In this document: one piece after another, positions 25,146 through 36,266 of the stretch
Layout: each line of letters starts with the position of its first letter
Position numbering within the stretch: the first letter of the stretch is position 1
DNA from: Rhodopseudomonas_A sp036404135
Lineage (GTDB): Bacteria; Pseudomonadota; Alphaproteobacteria; Rhizobiales; Xanthobacteraceae
Direction: 5' to 3'
Assembly: GCF_036404135.1 (NCBI RefSeq)
Contig: NZ_DASWPE010000022.1
Coordinates: forward strand, 70,320-134,319
Length of the DNA: 64,000 bases
Translations under genes and position numbers: made by a program
The notes under the pieces: generated by a model
What the model saw: the letters and a program-made list of their open reading frames with translations, nothing else
Told to the model about the DNA's origin: nothing
The model's database searches: none

Positions 25146-26206
25146 CCGCCGGTCACATTGATGAAGCGGCTGACCGCGCCGGGCCGCGCGATCGAGAAAT
25201 CATGGCCTTTCGGTTTCAGCCGGATCGCCGCGCGGATCGCGTCGATCAACTGACCGTCGTCGCGGCTACGGCGTAGCGGCGCCCGCAGGTCGATGGCGTC
25301 GTCCTGGCCGAGGCACAGGCAGAGCTGGCCGGTGCAGGTCAGGCGGACGCGGTTGCAGCTTTCGCAGAAGCTGTGGGTCAGCGGCGTGATGAAGCCGATG
25401 CGCTGCCCGGTTTCCTTCACCGTCATGTAGCGCGCCGGTCCGCCGGAGCGGTGCGAGTTCGGCTGCAGCGTGAAGCGGGCCTGCAAGGCGGCGCGGACCT
25501 CGCTCATCGGAATATATTGCTCGCTGCGCGCGATGCCGCCGAGCGGCATGATCTCGATGAAAGTCAGATCGTAGCCGCGCTCGCCGCACCAGCTCACCAG
25601 GCGGTGAAACTCGCTGTCATTGATGCCCTTCATCGCCACCGCGTTGATCTTGATCTCAAGCCCGGCGTCGGCGGCGGCCTGAATGCCGTCCAGCACCTTC
25701 GCCAATTGCCCGAACCGGGTCACCGCGTGGAATTTGTCCGGGTCGAGCGTATCCAGCGAGACGTTGACGCGTCGCACGCCGGCGGCGACCAGTTCCTTGG
25801 CGTAGCGCGTCAGCAGCGTGCCGTTGGTGGTCAGCGTCAGCTCATCGAGCGCCCCCGATTTCAAGTGCCGCCCGAGCGCGCGGATCAGATCCATCACCCC
25901 GGAGCGCACCAAGGGCTCGCCGCCGGTCAGCCGCAGTTTTCGGGTGCCGAGCGCGGTGAAACTCGCGCACAGCCGGTCGATCTCCTCCAGCGTCAGCACA
26001 TCCGCCTTCGGCAGGAAGGTCATGTCCTCCGCCATGCAGTAATGGCAGCGCAGATTGCAGCGGTCGGTGAGCGACACCCGCAGATACGACACCGCGCGGC
26101 CGAACGGATCGACCAGCGGCGCGACCTCGCGCGGCGTGGCGCGGTCCCGCGACAGCGGCCGCGGTGCCAGACCGAGCTGGTCCATCAAGGGGAATGAGCA
26201 GCTCAT
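25142..26206 (-). CDS. moaA: GTP 3',8-cyclase (molybdenum cofactor biosynthesis)
   Basis: A 354-residue radical SAM enzyme. The N-terminal cluster motif is CNLRCHYC (CX3CX2C), the second cluster cysteines are in FCESCNRVRLTCTGQLC, and the essential C-terminal GG is intact (VTGG). With MoaC it makes cyclic pyranopterin monophosphate for molybdopterin. Its start overlaps the stop of the small exported-protein gene by 4 bases, so it probably belongs to the torCDA transcription unit, which would tie cofactor supply to TorA production. The first 30 residues before DPFGRAVSYLRVS form a longer N-terminus than in E. coli MoaA; ATG 26182 is a possible shorter start. Confidence 0.94.
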   Translation of the reverse strand: MSCSFPLMDQLGLAPRPLSRDRATPREVAPLVDPFGRAVSYLRVSLTDRCNLRCHYCMAEDMTFLPKADVLTLEEIDRLCASFTALGTRKLRLTGGEPLVRSGVMDLIRALGRHLKSGALDELTLTTNGTLLTRYAKELVAAGVRRVNVSLDTLDPDKFHAVTRFGQLAKVLDGIQAAADAGLEIKINAVAMKGINDSEFHRLVSWCGERGYDLTFIEIMPLGGIARSEQYIPMSEVRAALQARFTLQPNSHRSGGPARYMTVKETGQRIGFITPLTHSFCESCNRVRLTCTGQLCLCLGQDDAIDLRAPLRRSRDDGQLIDAIRAAIRLKPKGHDFSIARPGAVSRFINVTGG

Positions 26207-26514
26207 TGGGTGGAAATGTCGCCGAGCCGATCGACGCCGACCCGCAGATTGATGCCGGAGCGCTCGGCCTTGCCGCGCCAGATGCCGCTGTCGTCCAACA
26301 CCAGATCGCTGGCATTGGACAGCCCGGCGCGCAGCAGCCGCCGCTGCACCTGCTTTTCCGTCAGTGTGTTGGTCCCCGTCGCCAGCGGACCGCCGTTGAT
26401 CTTCGGCGGGGCGCTGAGATCGACCGCCGCGGCGGCCGGGGCCTCGCTCTGCGCGAATGCCGCGCCGGGCAGTGCCGCGCCGAGCAGCGCGGCCGTGAGG
26501 GCAATACGAAGCAT
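26203..26514 (-). CDS. small exported protein of unknown function
   Basis: A 103-residue protein. The N-terminus MLRIALTAALLGAALPGAAFAQ is a clear Sec signal peptide with an AFA-Q cleavage site. The mature part of about 81 residues is polar; TLTEKQVQRRLLRAGLSNASDLVLDDSGIW resembles the short PepSY/YpeB-like or SmpA-like repeats of small periplasmic proteins, but this is weak. It lies between torA (86 bases upstream) and moaA (4-base overlap). I do not recognise a family with confidence. Its place in the operon suggests a periplasmic accessory role in TMAO respiration. Confidence 0.75.
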   Translation of the reverse strand: MLRIALTAALLGAALPGAAFAQSEAPAAAAVDLSAPPKINGGPLATGTNTLTEKQVQRRLLRAGLSNASDLVLDDSGIWRGKAERSGINLRVGVDRLGDISTQ

Positions 26515-26600
26515 GGTTCGGCTCCTTGGGATTGCGCGCGGAGGGATCGGGCGCCGCCGGAAGTCAGCTCCCGGCGGCGGTCGTCATCGCTGACCCGCAA

Positions 26601-29063
26601 TCAGGCGTTGGCCGGGGCGTCGAACACCGTCACCTTGGGCAGCGGGCCGGTGTATTTCTCGACGTCGACCAGGCAGGTGTGCGCCGAGGTGGCCTGCGCC
26701 AGCCGCGAACTGCCGATGTCCGGCGTCAGCACGTTGACGTCGCCATGCTTGCACAGCGTGTTCGGATCCTTGATGTCGGCCGGATCGTACCAGGCACCTT
26801 CCTGCAACTGGATCACGCTGGGGCGGATGTCGTCGCTGACCACCGCGCCGGCGAGACACTGGCCGCGGCCGTTGAACACCCGCACCACATCACCATTCTT
26901 GATGCCGCGGGCTTCAGCGTCCTTGGTGTTGATCATGCAAGGCTCGCGATCGGCGACCTCGTAGATCTTGCGGACGCGGGTGCCGTTGAGCTGCGAATGC
27001 ATGCGGTGCAAGGGATGGTTGGAGTTCATGTGCAACGGATAGGCCTTGTCCTTCTGGCCGAGCCACTCCAGCGGCTCCAGCCACGAGGCATGCGGCGGGC
27101 AGTCGTCGTAACCCATCTTCTCGATCGGTTTCGAATACAGCTCGATCTTGCCGGTGCCGGTCGGCAGCATGTTCTCGATCGGGTCTTCGCGGAAATCCGC
27201 GTATTTCACCCAACGCAGGTTCTTGGCGGGCGTCTCGAACTCGATGATGCCCTTGTCCCAGAACTCCTCGAAGGCGGGCAGCGTCACCGACTTCTTGGCG
27301 TCGGCGGTCTTCTTCGCCGCCGCATAGACGTCGCGCACCATGTCGAGTTCGCTCTTGCCCTCGGTGAATTCCTGGCCGAGCCCGAGCCGCTCCGCGATCG
27401 CGGTGAAGATCGCGTAGTCGGTCTTGGATTCGAACACCGGCTCGACTACCTTCTTCATCGCGACATAGGCGCGCTTGGAATTGGCGCCGACCATCTCGAT
27501 GTCGTCGCGTTCGGTGGTCGTGGTGGCCGGCAGCACGATGTCGGCGAAGCGCGCCGAGGCGGTCCACTGGAAATCCTGCACGATCACCGTCTCGAACTTG
27601 CGCCAGGCCTTGCGCATCCGGTTGCGGTCCTGGTGGTGGTGGAACGGATTGCCGCCGACCCAATAGGTCAGCTTGACGTCGGGATAGATCTTGGTTTCGC
27701 CGTTGTGCTCATAGGTCTTACCGGGCTTCTCCAGCATATCGACGATGCGGGCGACCGGAATCGACTGCGCGCCCTTCTCCTTCGGCCACGGCTTGTTGGC
27801 CTTGCGGGTGCCGCCCGACATGCCGGGCGCCAGCGCCGGCGCCGGCGAGGCCGGCGATCCCAGGCTGTAGAGATGATAGTTCTGGCAGAAGCCGCCGCCG
27901 GGCAGCCCGACCTGACCGATCATCGAGGCCAGAGTGACGAACGCCCACGGCCATTGCTCGCCGTGATGCTGGCGCTGGCAGCTCCAGCCGCTGACCAACA
28001 TGGTGCGGTTCTCGACGAACTGATGCGCCAGCCGGCGGATCACGTCGGCCGGAATTTCGGTCAGCGCCGCGGCCCATTCCGGGGTCTTCTCGACCTTGTC
28101 CCAACCCTTGCCGAGCAGATAGTCGGAGAACTTTTCGAAGCCGAAGGTGCAGTTGGCGATGAATTCGGCGTCGTACAGCTTCTCGGTCAACAGCACGTGG
28201 CAGATCGCGATCGCCAGCGCGACGTCGGAATGCGGCCGGATCGCCAGCCATTCGGCGCCGAGATATTTGCTGGCCTCGAGATTGACCGGGTTGATGAAGA
28301 TCGCCTTGATGCCGGCCTTCTTCATGTCCTCGAACCACTTGTATTCCTCATGGTCGGGCAGCGCGAAGCCGATCTGGTTGGTCTTGAACGGATCGGTGCC
28401 CCAGAACACGATGGTCTTGGTGTTCTCCAGCACCGATTGATAGGTGGTCTGCGGGCCGGCGGCGTCGATCGAGCCGACGACGTAGGGCATGATGCCTTCG
28501 AGCGCCGCCTTCGAGTAGTTGCTCGACGAATACACCGCACCGCCGTTGAGGTTCATCAGCCGGGTCAGCATGATCTGCGGACTGCCGATCTCGCCGGAGC
28601 TGCGCCAGCCATAGCTGCCGGCATAGACCGCCCACGGCCCCTCCTGCTCCTCCAGCCGCTTCAATTCGCCGGCGACCAGATCGAGCGCCTTGTCCCAGCT
28701 GACGCGCACGAAGTCGCCGTCGCCGCGGCTGTCGCGGTCGGCCTTGATGCCGTTTTCGAGATAGGCGCGGCGCACCATCGGATAGCGGATCCGGCTCGAC
28801 GAATAGACCACGTCCTGCACGCCATCGAGCGCCTGGTTCGGATGAAAATCCTTCTCCCACGGCCGCAGGCTGGTGAAGCGGCCGTTGTCGACCTTGGCGT
28901 AGAACGCGCCCCAATGCGAGCCGGTCAGAATCTCCTTCGGAGCCTCCGCCGCAAAGGCGCGGCCGACCACGCCCGGCAGCATCATGTCGGCGGCGGCGAG
29001 AGCGGTGAGCGACGAGGTCGCGCTGAGAAAGCGCCGCCGCGACAACGAATGAGTTTCCGACAT
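26601..29063 (-). CDS. torA: trimethylamine-N-oxide reductase, Tat-exported molybdoenzyme
   Basis: An 820-residue molybdopterin oxidoreductase of the TMAO/DMSO reductase type. The N-terminus carries a twin-arginine signal (LSRRRFLSATS) ending near AFAAEAP. The bis-MGD fold follows with ILTGSHWGAFYAKVDNGR, WKAxD-type SWDKALDLVAGELKRLEEQ, and a serine molybdenum ligand probably in SSSNYSKAALEGIMP; there is no N-terminal Fe-S motif, as expected for TorA. ATG 29063 is chosen because AAGGAGACCAAG stands directly before it. It would reduce TMAO in the periplasm with electrons from TorC. The gene order torC-torD-torA differs from torCAD of E. coli. A dimethyl sulfoxide or biotin sulfoxide reductase role is possible but less likely with TorC present. 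Confidence 0.92.
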   Translation of the reverse strand: MSETHSLSRRRFLSATSSLTALAAADMMLPGVVGRAFAAEAPKEILTGSHWGAFYAKVDNGRFTSLRPWEKDFHPNQALDGVQDVVYSSSRIRYPMVRRAYLENGIKADRDSRGDGDFVRVSWDKALDLVAGELKRLEEQEGPWAVYAGSYGWRSSGEIGSPQIMLTRLMNLNGGAVYSSSNYSKAALEGIMPYVVGSIDAAGPQTTYQSVLENTKTIVFWGTDPFKTNQIGFALPDHEEYKWFEDMKKAGIKAIFINPVNLEASKYLGAEWLAIRPHSDVALAIAICHVLLTEKLYDAEFIANCTFGFEKFSDYLLGKGWDKVEKTPEWAAALTEIPADVIRRLAHQFVENRTMLVSGWSCQRQHHGEQWPWAFVTLASMIGQVGLPGGGFCQNYHLYSLGSPASPAPALAPGMSGGTRKANKPWPKEKGAQSIPVARIVDMLEKPGKTYEHNGETKIYPDVKLTYWVGGNPFHHHQDRNRMRKAWRKFETVIVQDFQWTASARFADIVLPATTTTERDDIEMVGANSKRAYVAMKKVVEPVFESKTDYAIFTAIAERLGLGQEFTEGKSELDMVRDVYAAAKKTADAKKSVTLPAFEEFWDKGIIEFETPAKNLRWVKYADFREDPIENMLPTGTGKIELYSKPIEKMGYDDCPPHASWLEPLEWLGQKDKAYPLHMNSNHPLHRMHSQLNGTRVRKIYEVADREPCMINTKDAEARGIKNGDVVRVFNGRGQCLAGAVVSDDIRPSVIQLQEGAWYDPADIKDPNTLCKHGDVNVLTPDIGSSRLAQATSAHTCLVDVEKYTGPLPKVTVFDAPANA

Positions 29064-29142
29064 CTTGGTCTCCTTCAGGTTCTGGAGCATGGCGGGCTCT
29101 TTCGAACGACCAGCTCCACAGCTTTTTGAAACGTTCGCGGCG

Positions 29143-29784
29143 TCAGGCCGCGCGCGCCATTCCGGGAAAAGGCAGGTTCAGCAACAGCTCGAGCACGCCG
29201 GCGATGGCGGCGTAGAAGCCGCTGGCGTCATGGGTCTGGCAGGCGGCGACGAAATCCGGCACCCAGCCGCGCAGCCGCGTCAGCAGCACGTTGACGGTCT
29301 CGGTGTCGTCGGCATTGTGAGAGGCCGCGGCGAACTCCAGCGCCTCGGACAGCAAGGCGAGTTCGATCACCAGATGGTCGGGCGCCTCGGGAAAGTCCGC
29401 CGCGGTGCGGCGGCCGCGGCGCTGCAGCAGCAACGCCATCTCGCCGGCGGGCTCCTGAAACAACCGGCCGCTGCCCTGGTAAGCGGATTCATAAGGCGGC
29501 GCCGAGGTCGGGCCGCCCGAGCCCAAGAACAGCCGGCAGAACGCCGCGTTGAGCAGCGATTCCGCTCGAACAGGATCGAGCCCGCGCGCCGCCGCCGCTG
29601 CGGTTTCGACCCCCGGCCGCAACGCCGCGATGCGCGCCAGCGGCGCCAGCGCGCCGACCGCGACCGGCAGGCAAACCTCGGCCAGCACGGGTTGCTCGAG
29701 CGGCGCGCCGAACAGTGCAGCGAGCGTGTTGATGGCTTCGGCGAACGCCGCGACGGGCAAGGATTCAGCGGTCAGAACAGTCAT
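29143..29784 (-). CDS. torD: TorD family molybdoenzyme maturation chaperone
   Basis: A 213-residue, mostly helical protein. SLLNAAFCRLFLGSGG and APPYESAYQGSGRLFQEPA (about residues 77-116) contain the Y/P-rich E-S segment of the TorD/DmsD chaperone family, and ADFPEAPDHLVIELALL matches the conserved PDHxxxEL motif. It should bind the TorA signal peptide and assist cofactor insertion before Tat export. It lies 36 bases downstream of torC and 79 bases upstream of torA on the same strand. Confidence 0.9.
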   Translation of the reverse strand: MTVLTAESLPVAAFAEAINTLAALFGAPLEQPVLAEVCLPVAVGALAPLARIAALRPGVETAAAAARGLDPVRAESLLNAAFCRLFLGSGGPTSAPPYESAYQGSGRLFQEPAGEMALLLQRRGRRTAADFPEAPDHLVIELALLSEALEFAAASHNADDTETVNVLLTRLRGWVPDFVAACQTHDASGFYAAIAGVLELLLNLPFPGMARAA

Positions 29785-29820
29785 GATGATCGAGCCTCAT
29801 GGGGTCGGGGCGGCTGGGGA

Positions 29821-30996
29821 TCAGTGTGCGGCGTTCGGCATGTCCTTGGCGTGCAACTGGAAGTAGGATTGCAGCAGGCGGACGTCCTCGGCGCCAAGCG
29901 CGGTGCCGTCCTTCATTTCCTTGATCACGCCGATCCATTGATTGGCCGGCAGATGGCCGGGCTGCGGCTGGCTGTGGCAGGCGCCGCAGGCGGCACTGGC
30001 CATCTCGGCGCCGTAGCTGCCGAGCCCGGCCTGGTCGGCAGTGAACGACGCCGCCTTGGCCCAGCCGGAGATGCTGCCCTGCTGCCAGGACAGCGTGGTG
30101 TCGGGATCGACCTCGGCGTCGCCGAGCTTGACGGTGGCGGCCATCGCGTCGGTCATGCTGAGTTCGAAGATGCGCCGCGCCTTCGCCGCGACCATCAGCC
30201 GCTTGACGCCTTCCTGCACCCAGCCGCTGATCTCGACCTTGACGAAGTCGCCCTTGCGCTCCAGCACCTTGACCTTGGTCAAGGGATAGACGTTGCCGTC
30301 GCCCTTGCCGGCATCGCCCTCGGGGCGCTCGGCATAGAACGCGGTGGATTCCAGCGCGTAAAGCGTGTCGGCGCCGCCGCTCTTGGCCACCGCCTGGCTC
30401 TTCAGGTCATCGAACAGCGACTTGTAACCGCTCGACATGTCCGGCAATTTATGCGCGATGCCCTTGTGGCAGGAGATGCAGGTCTCGCCCTTTTCCAGCC
30501 CCTTCTGCATCACGGTGACGGCTTTCGGGCGCTGCTTGTGGATGTCCATCGCGTCCTGCGCGTGGCAGTTGCGGCATTCGTGGGAGTCGCTCGCCTCCAT
30601 CTTGCTCCACACCCGCTTGGCCATTTCCAGCCGGTGCGCCTCGAATTTTTCCGGGGTATCGATGGTGCCGAGCAAGGTGTGCCAGACATCCTTCGCCGCC
30701 ATCACCTTGGCGATCAGCTTGTGGCCGAGTTCCTTCGGCACGTGGCAATCGGAACAGACGGCGCGGACGCCCGAAGCATTTTTGAAATGCGGCGACTTCT
30801 GGTATTCCTCGTAATTGCCCTTCATCGAGTGGCAGGAGACGCAGAATTCCAGCGAATTGGTTTTGTCGAGCAAAACGGAAAACGCGCCCCATCCGGCCAG
30901 CGAACCGCCGGCGGCGATCACGGCGACCAGAGCCACGGTGCCCATGCCCACCGGCCTCTTCAGCCAATTCTTCAGCCGCGTGATACGTAAGCCCAT
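29821..30996 (-). CDS. torC: pentaheme c-type cytochrome, quinol-TMAO reductase electron donor
   Basis: A 391-residue NapC/NirT-family cytochrome. One N-terminal membrane anchor (VALVAVIAAGGSLAGWGAF) precedes four CXXCH motifs in the NapC-like part (CVSCH, CSDCH, CRNCH, CISCH). A fifth, CGACH, near residue 335 lies in a C-terminal domain typical of TorC. It passes electrons from menaquinol/quinol to TorA at the periplasmic face. The SD sequence AGGAGAACGACG precedes the ATG. It is the first gene of the tor operon; a tor-box match lies about 90 bases upstream. Confidence 0.94.
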   Translation of the reverse strand: MGLRITRLKNWLKRPVGMGTVALVAVIAAGGSLAGWGAFSVLLDKTNSLEFCVSCHSMKGNYEEYQKSPHFKNASGVRAVCSDCHVPKELGHKLIAKVMAAKDVWHTLLGTIDTPEKFEAHRLEMAKRVWSKMEASDSHECRNCHAQDAMDIHKQRPKAVTVMQKGLEKGETCISCHKGIAHKLPDMSSGYKSLFDDLKSQAVAKSGGADTLYALESTAFYAERPEGDAGKGDGNVYPLTKVKVLERKGDFVKVEISGWVQEGVKRLMVAAKARRIFELSMTDAMAATVKLGDAEVDPDTTLSWQQGSISGWAKAASFTADQAGLGSYGAEMASAACGACHSQPQPGHLPANQWIGVIKEMKDGTALGAEDVRLLQSYFQLHAKDMPNAAH

Positions 30997-31086
30997 CGTC
31001 GTTCTCCTGCGCCAGCCTCGCGAGAGGAAGGCTGCGCAGGAGTTATTCGGGCGATGTAAACGTCGTTCCGCTAAGTTGCGAATGAG

Positions 31087-31096
31087 ATATGAACAG
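31087..31096 (-). promoter_or_regulatory. tor box (TorR-binding decamer) upstream of torC
   Basis: Read on the minus strand (toward torC) this is CTGTTCATAT, identical to the decamer consensus described for TorR in E. coli. It lies in the 133-base gap between divergent torC and torR, about 90 bases before torC and 34 before torR. I found only one perfect copy, not the direct-repeat array of E. coli. Confidence 0.7.
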
Positions 31097-31790
31097 AACC
31101 TCGGGTTCGTCCCCTAAGTAAAGATACGTATGGTTAGTCAAACACATCTCGTCGTGGTCGATGATGAGCCGGTGGCTCGGGAATCGCTTGCCGCCTATCT
31201 GGAGCGCGAAGGCTTTCGCGTCAGCATGGCGGAAGACATCCGCGGTCTGCGCGGGGTGCTCGCGCACGAGAAAGTCGATCTGGTGCTGCTCGACATCCGG
31301 CTTCCCGGCCAGGACGGCTTGAGCTTTCTGCGCGAACTACGCGCGCGGTCGAATCTGCCGGTGATCTTCGTCACCGGCCGGGGCGATGAAATCGATCGCG
31401 TGCTGGGCCTCGAGCTCGGCGCCGACGACTACGTCACCAAGCCGTTCGGGCACCGCGAATTGCTGGCGCGGGTGCGCACCCTTTTGCGCCGCACCTCGGA
31501 CAGCTACCGTCTCGAGACCAACAATCTGGCGCGGCGCTTCGCCGGCTGGACGCTGGATCTGTCGCAGCGCTGCCTAACCGATGCGCAGGGCGAGGACGTG
31601 CGGCTGACCCGCGGCGAGTTCGACATTCTGGCGGCGCTGGTGCGGCGCCCCGGCCAGGTCTTGTCACGCGACGCGCTGCTCGACGAAAGCGCGCATCGCG
31701 ACGGCGCGCCGAACGATCGCACCGTCGACGTGCTGATCGCGCGGTTGCGGCGGAAAATCGAAATCGATCCGGCCGAGCCCCGGCTGATCG

Positions 31791-34562
<2,772 letters not shown>

Positions 34563-34604
34563 GCAGATCCCTTTCGCCTGACCGGCGCGCCAGGCCCGCC
34601 ATCC

Positions 34605-34702
34605 TATAGCGTTTTCGAGCGAAGTGGCTCCCGGTTCGCGTGAAGAAAACGCGTCGAAACAACAATCTGGAACTCCGGTTCTGATCTATCAGAACCGGAA
34701 TA
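34605..34702. repeat. dispersed intergenic palindromic repeat (Rhizobiales type)
   Basis: The element begins TATAGCGTTTTCGAGCGAAG, continues with GTTCGCGTGAAGAAAACGCG, and ends in a perfect hairpin, CCGGTTCTGAT (34675-34685) / ATCAGAACCGG (34688-34698) with a two-base loop. From memory this sequence type is scattered through Bradyrhizobium and Rhodopseudomonas genomes. It fills most of the gap between torS and the efflux operon end and could also terminate the minus-strand efflux operon. Confidence 0.65.
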
Positions 34703-34721
34703 GCTCCAGCCGACACGCCGG

Positions 34722-36248
34722 CTATTGGGCGATGGCGATGTGCGGGCCGGTGTTGGGGTCGATCACTTCAGGCCGCGAGCTGTCGATCGCGCCGTCCCAG
34801 CCGCCGCCCAATCCCTTGGCCAGCGCGATAAAGCTGGTCGCCACCGTGACCCGGCTCTGCAGCAGCGAATCCTCGGCGGTGTACAATGAGCGTTCGGCGT
34901 CGAGCACGTCGAGGAAGCTCGACGAGCCGGTCTCGTACAGCGAGCGCGACAGCCGCGCGGCGTCGCGGTAGCGCCGGCTGGCTTCGGTGAGGCTGCGGAT
35001 CCGCAGCTGTTCCTGCGCCAACGCCACGATGGCGTTCTCGACGTCTTCCAGCGCGGTGAGCACCGCGGCGTGCCAGGCGACGTAATACTGGTCGCGCTCC
35101 GCTTCGCTGATCTCGACCGCGGCGCGCAACTGTCCGCCATTGAAGATCGGCACGCTGAGCGCCGGCCCGATCGACCAGCCGATCGTCGAATTCTTGGCGA
35201 GGTCGCCGATCTTCAGCGCGGTGGTGGAGACCGACCCGGTCAGGCTGACGCTGGGATACAGCGCGGCTTCGGCCTGGCCGATCTTGGCGGTGTATTGCGC
35301 GAGCTGCCGCTCGGCCTGGCGGACGTCCGGGCGCATCACCAGCACGTCGGCGGGAATCCCCTTCGGCAACGGCAGCCGCGGCGCGGGGATGCCGCCGCCC
35401 TGCCCCATCGGCTGGCTCAGCGCGGTCGGCTCGCGGCCCAGCAACACGCCGAGCCGGTGCATCGCCTCGGAATAGCCGACCTGATAGGTCGGGATGTTCG
35501 CCTCGGTGGTGGCGGCCTGCGCCGCGGCCTTGGCGACATCCACCGCCGAGGACGAGCCGGCGTCGAATTTGCGCTGCGTCAGCGCCGCGGTTTCGCGCTG
35601 CGAGGCGGCGGTGCGCCGCGCCAGCGCGATCCGCGCCTGGTAGCCGCGGGCCTCGGCGTAGTAGGCGGTGACGTCGCCGATCAGCGTCAGCAAGGTGGAC
35701 CGCAGATCGTCCTCGGCGGCATCGACGCCGTAGCTGCTGGCCTCGACGGCGCGGCGGTTGCCGCCAAAGATGTCGAGCTCCCAGGTGGAGTCGAAACCGG
35801 CCTGAAACTGGTTGTAGGTGGAGGTCACCGCGCTGCCGCCGGTGCTGCTGGCACTGACCTGGTTGCGGGTCGCCGACCCGGTGCCTTCGAGCGAGGGAAA
35901 CAAGGCCCCGATCGCCTGCCGCCGCGTGGCGCGGGCTTCGCGGATCCGCGCCTTGGCGCTGGCGACGCTGAGATTGCTTTGCACCGCCTGCTCGATCAAC
36001 TGGCTGAGCAGCGGATCGTTGAAGCGCCGCCACCACTGCCGCAGATCGGCCACCGGCGGCGCCGTGCGCGGCGGCTTGGCGTTATTCCACATGGTCGGCA
36101 ATTCGATGCCGGGCGCGGCGTAATCCGGGCCGACCGCGCAGCCGGCCAGCAACGTGCCGGCCACCACCAGGCCCGACAGCGGCCGCGTCAGCCGGCGGCG
36201 AACCGCGGCCGTGTCATGCTCGCCTCGCGGCTTTGCCCGTGTCATCAT
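34722..36248 (-). CDS. outer-membrane efflux lipoprotein (OprM/NodT family)
   Basis: A 508-residue TolC-like outer membrane factor. A lipoprotein signal with lipobox LLAGCAVGPDY (cysteine near residue 36) is followed by two OEP repeats rich in helical Ala/Gln. Typical segments are WWRRFNDPLLSQLIEQAVQ and RPDVRQAERQLAQYTAKIGQ. It forms the exit duct of the tripartite pump with the RND and adaptor proteins encoded just upstream in the operon (19-base gap). Confidence 0.93.
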   Translation of the reverse strand: MMTRAKPRGEHDTAAVRRRLTRPLSGLVVAGTLLAGCAVGPDYAAPGIELPTMWNNAKPPRTAPPVADLRQWWRRFNDPLLSQLIEQAVQSNLSVASAKARIREARATRRQAIGALFPSLEGTGSATRNQVSASSTGGSAVTSTYNQFQAGFDSTWELDIFGGNRRAVEASSYGVDAAEDDLRSTLLTLIGDVTAYYAEARGYQARIALARRTAASQRETAALTQRKFDAGSSSAVDVAKAAAQAATTEANIPTYQVGYSEAMHRLGVLLGREPTALSQPMGQGGGIPAPRLPLPKGIPADVLVMRPDVRQAERQLAQYTAKIGQAEAALYPSVSLTGSVSTTALKIGDLAKNSTIGWSIGPALSVPIFNGGQLRAAVEISEAERDQYYVAWHAAVLTALEDVENAIVALAQEQLRIRSLTEASRRYRDAARLSRSLYETGSSSFLDVLDAERSLYTAEDSLLQSRVTVATSFIALAKGLGGGWDGAIDSSRPEVIDPNTGPHIAIAQ

Positions 36249-36266
36249 CGACCTTGAAACCCCATG

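Noticed and set aside
26526..29129. Open frame of about 870 codons antisense to torA
   Set aside because: TorA has a Tat signal, molybdoenzyme motifs and a ribosome binding site. The antisense frame has none.
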